From: Pseudogymnoascus destructans
Lineage: Eukaryota > Ascomycota > Leotiomycetes > Thelebolales > Thelebolaceae
Direction: 5' to 3'
Assembly (NCBI RefSeq): GCF_001641265.1
Contig: NW_020167542.1
Coordinates: forward strand, 248,001 to 312,000
DNA length: 64,000 nt
Every line of letters starts with the position of its first letter. The stretch's first letter is position 1. The notes beneath the pieces are model-generated. The model made no database searches. It had not been told where the DNA came from and saw only the letters and a list, made by a program, of their open reading frames with translations. Shown in pieces: positions 53,195 to 62,755 of this stretch. The position numbers and the translations under genes were made by a program.

Positions 53195-53907
53195 ATTCAC
53201 GTCGTATACTGTACTATAGTATACTAAACCAATGGAGTTTTTGTGGTTACTGAATTCCATTTTGAGATCTTCTGCCGTTACTATCTGCCGTTACTATCTA
53301 ATAAAACTATTTGTCAGTACTCCGAATAGTGACTACTGTACTCATAGTAACGGCCAGCAGTAACGGAAGAGAGCCCAAAAGCAAAAAGTCAGCATGCTTC
53401 TACTCCTCGGCTGAGCCAAGGAACACAGTCCGACCAATTAACAGTCAAACGCCTATTTTGCAATTCCAATTCATATTACACTAGCTAGGATATACAGACT
53501 CTGCATCCAATAAAAATAAGGGCTACTACTCATCATCTCAGTTACACGTAGGCTACAGTAACGGCCAGCAGTAACGGAAGAGAGCCCAAAAGCAAAAAGC
53601 CAGCATGCTTCTACTCCTCGGCTGAGCCAAGGAATACAGCCCGGCCAATTAACAATCAAATGTCGGTTATACAGTTTAACTTTATATTATGCTACATAGG
53701 AAATATAATCGATCTGTATCTACTTAGGGTTATACACACTGCTCATTATCTTGTTATATGCTGTAGCAACAGCTAATAGTACTAGATATAGCTTCGGACT
53801 TTGAAATAAGATAGGGCTAATGTAGCAAATTGTTAAGCCAATGAAACCAAATTGCTGATTTTGTAATTTAAAACTCGTAAGCGTTACTCTCTAGCGTTAT
53901 GGTAAAC
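53195..53907. other. Non-coding hAT-1 DNA with repeated block
   Basis: A block CAGTAACGGCCAGCAGTAAC followed by GGAAGAGAGCCCAAAAGC and AGCATGCTTCTACTCCTCGG occurs twice (about 53344-53430 and 53555-53645). Motif pairs at 53276/53289, 53346/53359, 53557/53570 and 53882/53895. No gene seen. Confidence 0.5.
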
Positions 53908-54220
53908 TGTAAGGATGCCTCCTTACACGGGGTACCCTCGGACCCGTAAGACAACGCGGAATAGGCGACATAGTAGTATAGCAGCATAGACGTTCTAGGG
54001 TCGGGGTCGATTCGGGCGGCAGACGGGAGTGGATCTACCGGTACGCTAAGGCCTAGCCGAGTCGGACCCCATTTAGGTACATAAGGGGTAGGAAGCTATA
54101 AGCTCCCCCTTCATCTTTTTTGTATCCTTCGTAGTAGACCTATAGGATAGAATACAGCATCACCTCCGACTCGCACTCCCATATGCACCTACAGAGAGCC
54201 GTATTCCCTGTGTCCTTACA
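53908..54220 (-). repeat. Solo LTR family S, copy S2, nested in hAT-1
   Basis: 313 bp on the minus strand, TGTAAGGACACAGGG to GGCATCCTTACA, TSD TAAAC (53903-53907; 54221-54225). It shares GGATACAAAAAAGATGAAGG with S1. Confidence 0.9.
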
Positions 54221-54298
54221 TAAACCTAATTAGAGCTAGACAAAATTGTTTAACTCCATAATACTATGTTCAACTAACACAAAATAGGAATAGCAAAG

Positions 54299-54370
54299 AG
54301 TAACGGCAATGAGTAACGGCAATGCGTAATGGCAATGCGTAACGGCAAAGAGTAACGGCAAAGAGTAACG
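54299..54370 (+). repeat. Six-unit array of AGTAACG at exact 13-bp period
   Basis: Units start at 54299, 54312, 54325, 54338, 54351 and 54364: AGTAACG, AGTAACG, CGTAATG, CGTAACG, AGTAACG, AGTAACG, each separated by six bases (GCAATG or GCAAAG). It lies about 185 bp upstream of the transposase start and is the densest cluster of the dispersed motif. Confidence 0.9.
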
Positions 54371-54553
54371 ACAAAGAGTTCAAATATTACCCTATTGCAA
54401 TGTGGCATTCTTGTATTCTGTACTACCATTTGTTCTGTTGCAAAAGACTATGAAGAAATGGCCGTCCTTCCAAAAGGCCTCACTTAACATTCATCATTCG
54501 TCTGATTGACCTACACTCCTACTACAGTACATTTTCTCTATCCTCTTAACAAC

Positions 54554-57310
54554 ATGTCGAGCCCAAGCCCATTTACAATGATGAATCAGTCACAATTTGA
54601 GCATCCGCTTACCTCTGACACTGAGGATATCAACTCGCCTTTCGAGCCAGCACTTATCTTCTCCCAAGATGATGTACTGAGTGGAATTGAAGCTCCTCTT
54701 GATGAACTTCTTGAAAAACTACCCAAGTCTCCTAATAATCGATATGTTATATGGAAGGAGGATACCGCTAACGAATGGCATCAATGGTGGACTGCAAAGA
54801 TTTCAAACAACATCAATCAAGAGATATTCCGACATATGGTTTGGACAAGGTCGAAGAGGTCCTTAATATGGACTCAATTCTACCAAGGAGCTGAGGTCCG
54901 AACTGGCAATCCTAAGGTACTATGTCAGTTGTGTTGGAGGGCTTTTGCACACCCTAAGCTTCGACAAGGTGGGAGTAGCACATCTACTTTAACCCGACAC
55001 ACCAAATCTGGCGCTTGTAGTAGAAAGGATGGATCGCAAACTCATTTACACTTAGTAAGTTATCTATCCAGTGGTCTAGAGTAACGTTCTAGAGTAACGC
55101 TAATGACCTTCTTTAGCTGCCGCGTGCGCATTTGGAAAGGAATACCATACAGCCTTTCACACATACAGCATGGCGAGAGCAGTTGATTATAGCCATAATT
55201 TCATCAAGCCTCCCTTTTCGAATAGTGGAGAACAAGGAGGTGCGAAAGGTTCTAAACATGTTGAAACCCGACCTGGAAATTCCACACCGGACAGTTATAC
55301 GCAAAGAATTAACAATGCAATTTAACAACGTCATGGAGAAGCTACTATTGGATTTACCGCCTATGGCAAAGGTTTCAATTGCCCTTGATGGATGGCAAAG
55401 TCCGTTCAAATTAGCGTTCTTAGCAATTACTGTGTATTATATCACTGATGATTGGCAATGGAGAGAGGTGAGCAGATTATAACTTATATAATAATATATT
55501 AACTTACTAACATACATCTTATAGTGTCTTATTGGTTTCGAGCCAATGACTGGAGTCCATTCAGGACAAAATATGGCAGCTGTTGTACACAATGTACTGG
55601 AACAATTCAATATTACGGGACGACTTTTTTGCGTGACAACTGATAATGCATCAAACAATGGAACAATGCGCAAGGAACTTGAGAGCTACATGAGAAGTAC
55701 TACACAAGAAGTAGAGTGGAGTAGTGATGCAACAAAAATACCATGCATGGCGCATGTTATACAGCTAGTTGTAAAAGCTATGCTAAAGGCCTTCAATGTC
55801 GACATGGCTGAAGAAGTTATAGATGTTACTGGTGTTTCAATTACTGATGATATGACAGTCACATCAGCTATTAGAAAGGTTAGTCCATGATAGTAACGCT
55901 TGATAGTAACGCTAACTGACGTCAAATACACAGATACGCACTCTTAGCAATCTTGTGAGCAGGTCTGCAAAGAAAACTGAATTATTGCTCCAGAAGCAAT
56001 CTGATATAGAAGCAAAGAGACTACTGCGGCTAAAACGGGATATTGATATACGCTGGAATTCTACATATGACATGATAGTCCGAGCGATAAGACTACGCAT
56101 CCCAATTAAAAGTTGGCTTGAGGAACAGATTATTAAGGAGCCTCATCTTGATCAATTCGCATTATCACCAACCGACTGGAAAAAACTAAAATACTTAGTC
56201 GCTCTTCTGCGGCCCTTTGCAGAATTTACTCATCTTATTGGAAACACGAAAGACACTACAATCAACCATACATGGAATGTATACAATACATTATTTGACC
56301 ATCTTGATGATATTAATCAAAAGCTATATAACAAGGATACAGCATCTAATCCTTGGGTAGACGAGTTTACTGCTGCTATTACTGCAGGTGTTGCAAAGTT
56401 AAGGCACTATTATACTGAAACTGGTGGTCCTGTTGAACAGACGTATGCTCTTGCTGCAATTCTTGATCCATCTCAGAAACTGGACATTTTTAACGCTCCT
56501 GAATGGGACCGTTCCCACTCAAAGAAGTACCGCCAAATATTCTTAGATTACTGGAAGGCTTACTATCAAAAAGATTCGAGGGACCAGCATGAGGCAGTAC
56601 CGCCTTGCCCCTATACACCAACAAGTCTTAATGCGGTATTTCGGATGAACCGGCAGCTACATAAAGGGTGGCAGAGCCCATCAAGTACCAGCTATAATGA
56701 AGCTGAGCGTTATTTAAATGCGCCAGTGGTTAGTGCTGATGCAGATACTCCAGTGCTCCTAGTGTGGAAGACCTTAGAGCTCTCTTACCCTTCAGTTGCG
56801 AAGATGGCAAGGGATATCCTTGCAGTACCAGGTAAGCTCCTACAGTAACGGTTAAGAGTAATGCAAATATCTTACAAATCGCTTTAAACAGCTACTGGTA
56901 CTGGAGTTGAGCGCATATTTAATATTGCCCGCGATATCCATGAATACCACAGGGCACAAATGAGTACGGCTACAGTTCGAGAGTCGATGATTGTTAAACA
57001 CTATCATAGGTATAAGTGGGAACTTGATAATCATTGGGATAATATAGACCATGTATTTGGCGCTCCTGACCCAGACTCTATAATTGAGGACTCTGATCGA
57101 CAAGTTGCTATGACGATGGTAATATCATCTGACGAGGAGGATGCTGAACAAGACCTACCAGACCCATCAACGCCACATAGAGCTACACAAGGTCGCAATG
57201 GAAGATTGGAAACTCAGAGGAAGCGAAATTTTGGGGTTCTAAATAAGGACCTTCAGAATGATGAAGCCTCCATTGATACTCCTCGACATTCGCAACGACT
57301 TAGAAGGTAG
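54554..57310 (+). CDS. hAT-family transposase, intact
   Basis: Five exons (54554-55054, 55117-55467, 55525-55878, 55934-56831, 56892-57310) give 840 aa. A BED-type zinc finger (VLCQLCWRAFAHPKLRQGGS ... LTRHTKSGAC) is at about residues 115-155. The core has VSIALDGWQSPFKLAFLAIT, then FCVTTDNASNNGTM, IPCMAHVIQLVVKAML and IRWNSTYDMI. The C-terminal dimerisation region has WKTLELSYPSVAKMARDILA joined across intron 4 to VPATGTGVERIFNIARDIHE. The C-terminus ends in a basic HSQRLRR. Introns 1, 3 and 4 each contain one AGTAACG pair. It should bind the element's ends and cut it out. An alternative ATG lies at 54506. Confidence 0.93.
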
Positions 57311-57699
57311 AGGAGGGTACTATTCAGATGTGGGTTAGAGTAACGGCTCACAGTAATGGAATATATCACTAATTAGCCTTATATAGCATTTGGAACCAGC
57401 TTGAACAATATATTATGTTAACTACTGCGATAGATACCAACCTTTGCACTAGGTGGTAGGAAGGCTGGCCTCCCAAAGTCGACACAAACCTGTGTGTGAT
57501 GGCGGTGGTGGTGATGGTAGGGAAGCCACTGTAAGCTGATGCATTCTGAGACATACGGCACTTATAAATAACTCTAATGTAATTACCATAATTTATTATC
57601 TATATGATAAATTTATCCTAATTTCTATCAATATACCGTTACTATATACCGTTACTCTTGGTCACAGGACTAACATCGTGATCTACAAGCTAAATATAC
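57311..57699. other. Non-coding hAT-1 DNA
   Basis: The 3' side of the transposase; motif pairs at 57339/57352 and 57637/57650. No gene seen. Confidence 0.45.
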
Positions 57700-58029
57700 T
57701 AAACTTCAGTTCGGGCTTTTTAAAAAAAGCTCGGATGGTAAAAAAGCCTAGACCGAACCACGGTCTGGTCTTAACCCTAGAGACTGGACCGAAGTTCAGT
57801 CCGGGCTTTGAAAAAAAGGAGGACCGAAGTTCAGTCTGGGCTTTGAAAAAAAGGAGGACCGAACCACAGTCCGGTCTTAACCCTAGAGACTAGACTGAAA
57901 TTCAGTCCGGGCTTTTTAAAAAAAGGAGGACCGAACCACGGTCCGGTCTTAAATTTAAGGACTGGAACACTCATATAAGCGGTCCGGTCCAGTCCAGTCC
58001 GGTCTTTACGGTCCGGGCCGGCCAGTCTA
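57700..58029 (+). repeat. Right subterminal repeat array of hAT-1
   Basis: Tandem imperfect units built on GACCGAACCACGGTCYGGTC, TTAACCCTAGAGACTGGACC and GTTCAGTCCGGGCTTT, each followed by an A run (AAAAAAAGGAGGACCGAA), repeated about four times, ending in GGTCCGGTCCAGTCCAGTCC and the terminal GGCCAGTCTA. Confidence 0.75.
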
Positions 58030-58037
58030 TTGAGAAC

Positions 58038-58640
58038 TAACGCCTTGGATTACTGTAACCCATTCCCGATTGCCAGGCTGCACCTTTTTTGCCTTTGCCC
58101 GCCCATCTGAGCTCGTTACTACCGTTGCGCTTGAGATGACGCCCATCATAAACCCAGTCTCATCAAAGTTGTAGATATCTGCATTGTTGATGCCATACTT
58201 TAGAATTGTGTTCCATACAAGCTCAAACCAGCCACGAATGACTTCTGGATCTTCGCACTTAGCCCTCTGGTAGTCGTATTTTCGCTGGAAGCGTGTCCGG
58301 AGCTCTACATGGCGCTTAACAAAGTTTGAAGCCCAACGTGACCCGACGCGTGGCGCGTCGCGTGTTGCAAGTAGTCGATTTGCCATATCTTCAACAATAG
58401 ACAACTGAGGAGGAAAACCTTTAGCAGCTAAGTCAAGTATATACTGAACAAGAACTGATTCCTCTAGGTTACTTAATTTCCGTAAGTTGGCTTGGATATC
58501 GCGTCATGAAGGTACGCCTTGTAAACGGTGACGTAGCTTGCGGTGGTCTACGGAATAGATCCTAGCTGCAACTCGAAGGCGCAAATTTGGGTCGCTTTGC
58601 ATAGCTTGGATAGCTAGCACTAATTTGCTTTCATCATTTT
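58038..58640 (-). pseudogene. Fot1-like transposase (element 6), N-terminal third
   Basis: From 58640 downwards: MRHKNDESKLVLAIQAMQSD, a TGA in place of Arg at about 58503 (CGA to TGA), then VEDMANRLLATRDAPRVGSR and NFDETGFMMGVISSATVV up to the hAT insertion point after GVSSQ. It is the partner of 47423-48457. Confidence 0.88.
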
Positions 58641-58773
58641 TATGGCGCATGTTTTGTTGTGGAGGAATTTAACATTTAGTTGGGGGGGTTGGTCACCATG
58701 ATTTTGGCACTTTCGCTTGTTTGGCACTTTCGTTATACATGCACGTTATTTTATTAAATATATTAAACTTATA

Positions 58774-60633
58774 ACGTACATGTATAGCGAAAGCGCCAAA
58801 CAAGCGAAAGCGCCAAAATGATGCGGTGACCAAACCCCCCAACTAAATGTTAAATTCCTCAACAACAAAACATGCCCCATAAAAACGATGAAAGCCAATT
58901 AGTGCTAGCTATCCAGGCTATGCAAAGCGACCCAAAGTTACGCCTTGGAGTTGCTGCTAGGATCTATTCTGTGGACCACCGCAAGCTAGGTCGTCGTCTA
59001 GAAGGTGTACCTTCACGACGCGATATCCAAGCCAACTCACGGAAATTAACTAACCTAGAGGAGTCCGTCCTTGTTCAGTATATACTCGACCTAGCTGCCA
59101 AAGGGTTTCCTCCTCGGCTGTCTGTTGTTGAAGATATGGCAAGTCGACTACTTGCAACACGCGACGCGTCACGCGTTGGGTCGCGTTGGGCTTCAAACTT
59201 TGTTAAGCGGCGTGTAGAGCTCCAGACACGCTTTCAGCGCAAATACGACTACCAGAGGGCTAAGTGCGAAGATCCAGAAGTTATTAATGGCTGGTTTGAG
59301 CTTGTGCGTAACACAATTGCGAAATATGGTATCGATGAAGCAGATATCTACAACTTTGATGAGACTGGGTTTATGATGGGCGTTATCTCAACTGCTATGG
59401 TTGTAACAAGCTCAGACGGGCGGGCAAAAGCAAAGAAGGTACAGCCTGGTAATCGGGAATGGGTTACAGTAATCCAAGGCGTTAGTTCTCAAGGTTGGGC
59501 AGTACCACCATTTATCATTGTTGCAGGCAAAAACCACCTTACATCTTGGTATGAGAATAGTGGATTTTCAAGCGATTGGGTGATTTCTGTTACTGAAAAT
59601 GGCTGGACTACAAACGAGAGAGGCATGGATTGGATTCAGCACTTTGAGAAGCATACAAAGGCCCGGAGTGTTGGTGGTTATCGCTTGTTAGTCCTTGATG
59701 GTCATGAGAGCCACCACTCAGATGAGTTTGAGGAGTACTGCAAGGAACACAACATTATTACGCTTTGTATGCCTGCTCACTCTTCTCATCTACTCCAGCC
59801 ACTTGATGTTGGCTGTTTCGGCCCGTTAAAGCAGGCCTATGGTCGGCAAATTGAAGATATGATGCAGGCTCATATTTCTCATATTACAAAGGATGACTTC
59901 TTTCCTGCCTTCCACGCTGCATTTAACACTACAATGACGGAAAGTAACATTCGAGGCGGGTTCCGAGGGGCAGGGCTTCTTCCATTTGACCCTGAGAGAG
60001 TGATATCTACACTTGATCTTAAGTTAAGGACACCAACGCCTCCAAGCTCCCGCCCAGGTACTGCTCAACCTTGGGTTTCTCAGACACCAAACAACCCAAT
60101 TGAAGCTATGTCACAGTCTACATTTATTAAAACTCGGATTTCACGCCATCAAAATAGCTCTCCAACCTCAATCTATGCAGCTGTTGACCAGTTTACAAAG
60201 GGTGCATCGCAAATAATGCATCAATTAGCACTGCTAAAGGGAGAGAACCAAAACCTACGACAGGCAAATGAAGTACTAAGCAAGCGCCGGAGAGCTAGGA
60301 AAACACGACTACAGCAAGGAGGATCACTTAGTCAACAAGGGGCGCAAGAGCTACAGGATGAGAGGGATGTTGTGCAGCAGGTAGAGCAGGAAATAAGGGC
60401 AAGCCGTGGTCGGAAGCCAAGGGAAGAAACCCATGCCCGTCACTGTGGCAAGTGTGGTGAGACTGGGCACAATGCGCGCACGTGTCAGATTGTAATAGAC
60501 ACCTCTGAGGAAGAGGACTCCGAGTAGTTTCAATTGATTTCTAATGTTGTGGTAGATTTATCGCAATGTTTGTCATGAGGGTAGATAATTTTGGCGCTTT
60601 CGCTTGTTTGGCGCTTTCGCTATACATGTACGT
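58774..60633 (+). mobile_element. Fot1/pogo-like copy B
   Basis: 1860 bp with TA at 58772-58773 and 60634-60635. It lies only 27 bp from the right end of element 6. The differences I can see from copy A are one 17-bp unit and three CG-to-CA changes. Confidence 0.95.
58872..60527 (+). CDS. Fot1-like DDE transposase with C-terminal zinc knuckle (copy B)
   Basis: 551 aa, the same as copy A except two residues near the C-terminus (Arg to His twice, EETHARHCGKC), caused by CG-to-CA changes at 60433 and 60442. The catalytic Asp residues and all zinc-knuckle ligands are kept. Probably functional. Confidence 0.95.
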   Translation: MPHKNDESQLVLAIQAMQSDPKLRLGVAARIYSVDHRKLGRRLEGVPSRRDIQANSRKLTNLEESVLVQYILDLAAKGFPPRLSVVEDMASRLLATRDASRVGSRWASNFVKRRVELQTRFQRKYDYQRAKCEDPEVINGWFELVRNTIAKYGIDEADIYNFDETGFMMGVISTAMVVTSSDGRAKAKKVQPGNREWVTVIQGVSSQGWAVPPFIIVAGKNHLTSWYENSGFSSDWVISVTENGWTTNERGMDWIQHFEKHTKARSVGGYRLLVLDGHESHHSDEFEEYCKEHNIITLCMPAHSSHLLQPLDVGCFGPLKQAYGRQIEDMMQAHISHITKDDFFPAFHAAFNTTMTESNIRGGFRGAGLLPFDPERVISTLDLKLRTPTPPSSRPGTAQPWVSQTPNNPIEAMSQSTFIKTRISRHQNSSPTSIYAAVDQFTKGASQIMHQLALLKGENQNLRQANEVLSKRRRARKTRLQQGGSLSQQGAQELQDERDVVQQVEQEIRASRGRKPREETHARHCGKCGETGHNARTCQIVIDTSEEEDSE

Positions 60634-60635
60634 TA

Positions 60636-62755
60636 TTCCCCTCTTAATACTAATGTAATGGTGCATTATAAATTAATATAATCTAAGTAATAGCATCATA
60701 CTACAGTATTAACTATATTAAGGTATATAGGGTAGAACAGTAGGAAATGGTCGTGGTGCGGTAGAAACGTAGAGTCGGGAGGCATACTCTGTCATCGTGA
60801 TTTTGGAAATTTCGCTCAGCTTCGCCGCTATTTACCATACAAATACCGGTAGTAGCGAAAGGTGCGGAACTAGCTAGAATCACGATGAGAATCGTGATTT
60901 TGGACTGTCATCGTAGTAGCCAATAGTAGTGTTAATTAAGTAGTGGCCCCATAACTTTATGGGAGAGCTTCGATGGTACCGAAACCGCAGCGAAAGCCTA
61001 CAGTAATACAGGACCTACAATCAGAACACAGGCTTCTACAGGCTTCTACCGTTCACCCTAGCACTTGTTTTATATCGCTACATAGGTAGTGTACGGTAGT
61101 ACAGCATATAAGAGCCCATTTACAGCTTTTTACAAAGGTTGAGCTATATACGGTCGCTGCCACTGAGCAGAGTCGCTGAAGCTACGGTTGAGTTGGCACC
61201 GACGTTGCGACCGTGGGGGCTACGGCCCAATTCGGAAGGGTGGGTGCAGGGGTGGTTGCGGCCTGAGGCAGCGCAAAAATCGCTCATCGTGATTTTGGGG
61301 TGGTGAAGGTTATATCCTACCTCTAAGCTAGCTTATAACTTAAATAATAAGTAACTTTTTAGATATTTAAGAATATCACATGATAATCATGTGACGTTCT
61401 TGAATATTCATGAATTTGAATATTCAAGAACACGTTGAATAATTTTGCTAAGGTTCCAAGATCTTAGAGATATTTCCGCCGAGCAGCAATATTCCTCCGT
61501 AAAACCCGGCGAAGAGTATTATGCAGATTTTCAACAGTATAATATGCTCGTTAGGGCTTAAAGCCCGAGTCTTTCCTTTCCCTTGTAGTATATCCTCCTC
61601 TTCTTAACTCCTTTTCCGCTTCTTCGCTCTTCCTTGTATATTCGACGGTGTAAATGGTGCTTGTAGAGGTGGCGGCTCGGTATCATCGTTGTCGTTAGTA
61701 TCGTTGTCATTAGTATCGTCGTCGTTGTTATCGTCGTCGTTAGTATATCTTCGCTAGAGGAAAAGCCACTGGCTATAGTAGATGTCTGAATAGGGGCTTC
61801 TTCGCCCCTATTTAGAGTTGAATCTGGTCGCCAGATAGACTGGAACCTGGCTGGAATACCGTAATTCGTTAGTTTCGGAGGCATCGTATGAGTATATCGT
61901 TATAAATAATTACTTTGGTCACTGGCGCCAGCATGGTACACTCGATTGACGTTGAATTAATTGGATTACTAATCTATACACTAACTATATACAGTAATTC
62001 AAAGCTGGCCACAGCTGAACAGAAATCTGTCCAGCCGTAACCAGCTTTTGAAAATTGCCAAAAGCGGACGATTCTTCGTCCAGAACAGGGGGTGGTAGGG
62101 GGGCGGCAAGGTTAAATCACCGGCGGCTTCCTTTTCAGGCATTGGTCAAGCCGACGGTCAGGTTGCTAAAACCCTCTAGTACAGTTAGTGGACGGAAAGA
62201 ACGGTCCCTCACTTAAAATGAACATGAAACGCCCAAACGTGCCCGTCCGTCTCTCTTCCATCGAGGATTAATACAGGCATGGGACCCCCTTGCCCTTGCC
62301 CCCTCCCTCCTGTTTCCACCCGGAGTGGATTCGAGCTTCTTTGCATGGTATCCTCTCCTCTCCTCTCCTTGGCTGTCCAAACGACCATTACGGCCACACC
62401 AAAATATCCAAAATATCCCTCTCCAACCCGTGCTTGTGTCCTTGCGCCAATCCGACCACTATACTCTCTTTGCGAAATCTGCTTTATATTATTATAATCC
62501 TTCTTATTTTTGTTTTATTCGTTCCCTAACTTCGCGTTGCTGCATTTGCTTCGAACTCAGCAAATTTATTATTTACTTGTTGTTGCATGTTCGTGAGCGC
62601 TTACACGGCTGTGCCAATGCACACCTGCCAGCCCGTACCCCTGAAAACCGACAGCTACCACACATATCTTCCTTGCCTGCCACGATCGCTCCAAACGGGA
62701 TCTCGCTGAAACCTGCTGCTGTAAACACCGATTTGGATTCCGTGGGAGCAGGGAG
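60636..62755. other. Repeat-like region, no clear gene
   Basis: Contains TCATCGTGATTTTGG at 60792 and 61284 and AATCGTGATTTTGG at 60891, a TATCGTTGTCGTTAG-type trinucleotide-like repeat (61680-61750) inside a minus-strand frame (61884-61558, MPPKLTNYGIPARFQSIWRP) that I do not recognise, and a pyrimidine-rich promoter-like stretch (62280-62370) before the gene at 62756. Confidence 0.4.
60792..60888. repeat. Possible 97-bp MITE-like sequence
   Basis: The ends TCATCGTGATT and AATCACGATGA are perfect inverted repeats of 11 bp; the interior holds AATTTCGCT and AGCGAAAGG. No clear target duplication. Confidence 0.35.

Larger units (their letters stand above)
48466..58029 (+). mobile_element. Composite hAT element carrying a histone H3 variant and an acidic protein (hAT-1)
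   Basis: The 9564-bp element has a perfect 10-bp terminal inverted repeat TAGACTGGCC/GGCCAGTCTA and 8-bp target duplication TTGAGAAC (48458-48465; 58030-58037), both classic for hAT. Removing it with one duplication restores the interrupted Fot1-like gene exactly. Two later insertions lie inside (Fot1-like copy A at 49135-51011; solo LTR S2 at 53908-54220), so the original size was about 7.37 kb. It holds three intact spliced genes: histone H3-like (minus), acidic protein (plus) and hAT transposase (plus). Both ends have about 300 bp of GGTCCAGTC/GACTGGACC-type subterminal repeats. Confidence 0.93.
47318..58746 (-). mobile_element. Fot1/pogo-like element 6, split by a hAT insertion
   Basis: The left border ACGTGCATGTATACGAAAGTG (47318, after TA) and right border (58746, before TA) belong to one 1857-bp element once the 9564-bp hAT and one 8-bp duplication are removed. 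The two pieces are 47318-48465 and 58038-58746. Confidence 0.9.
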
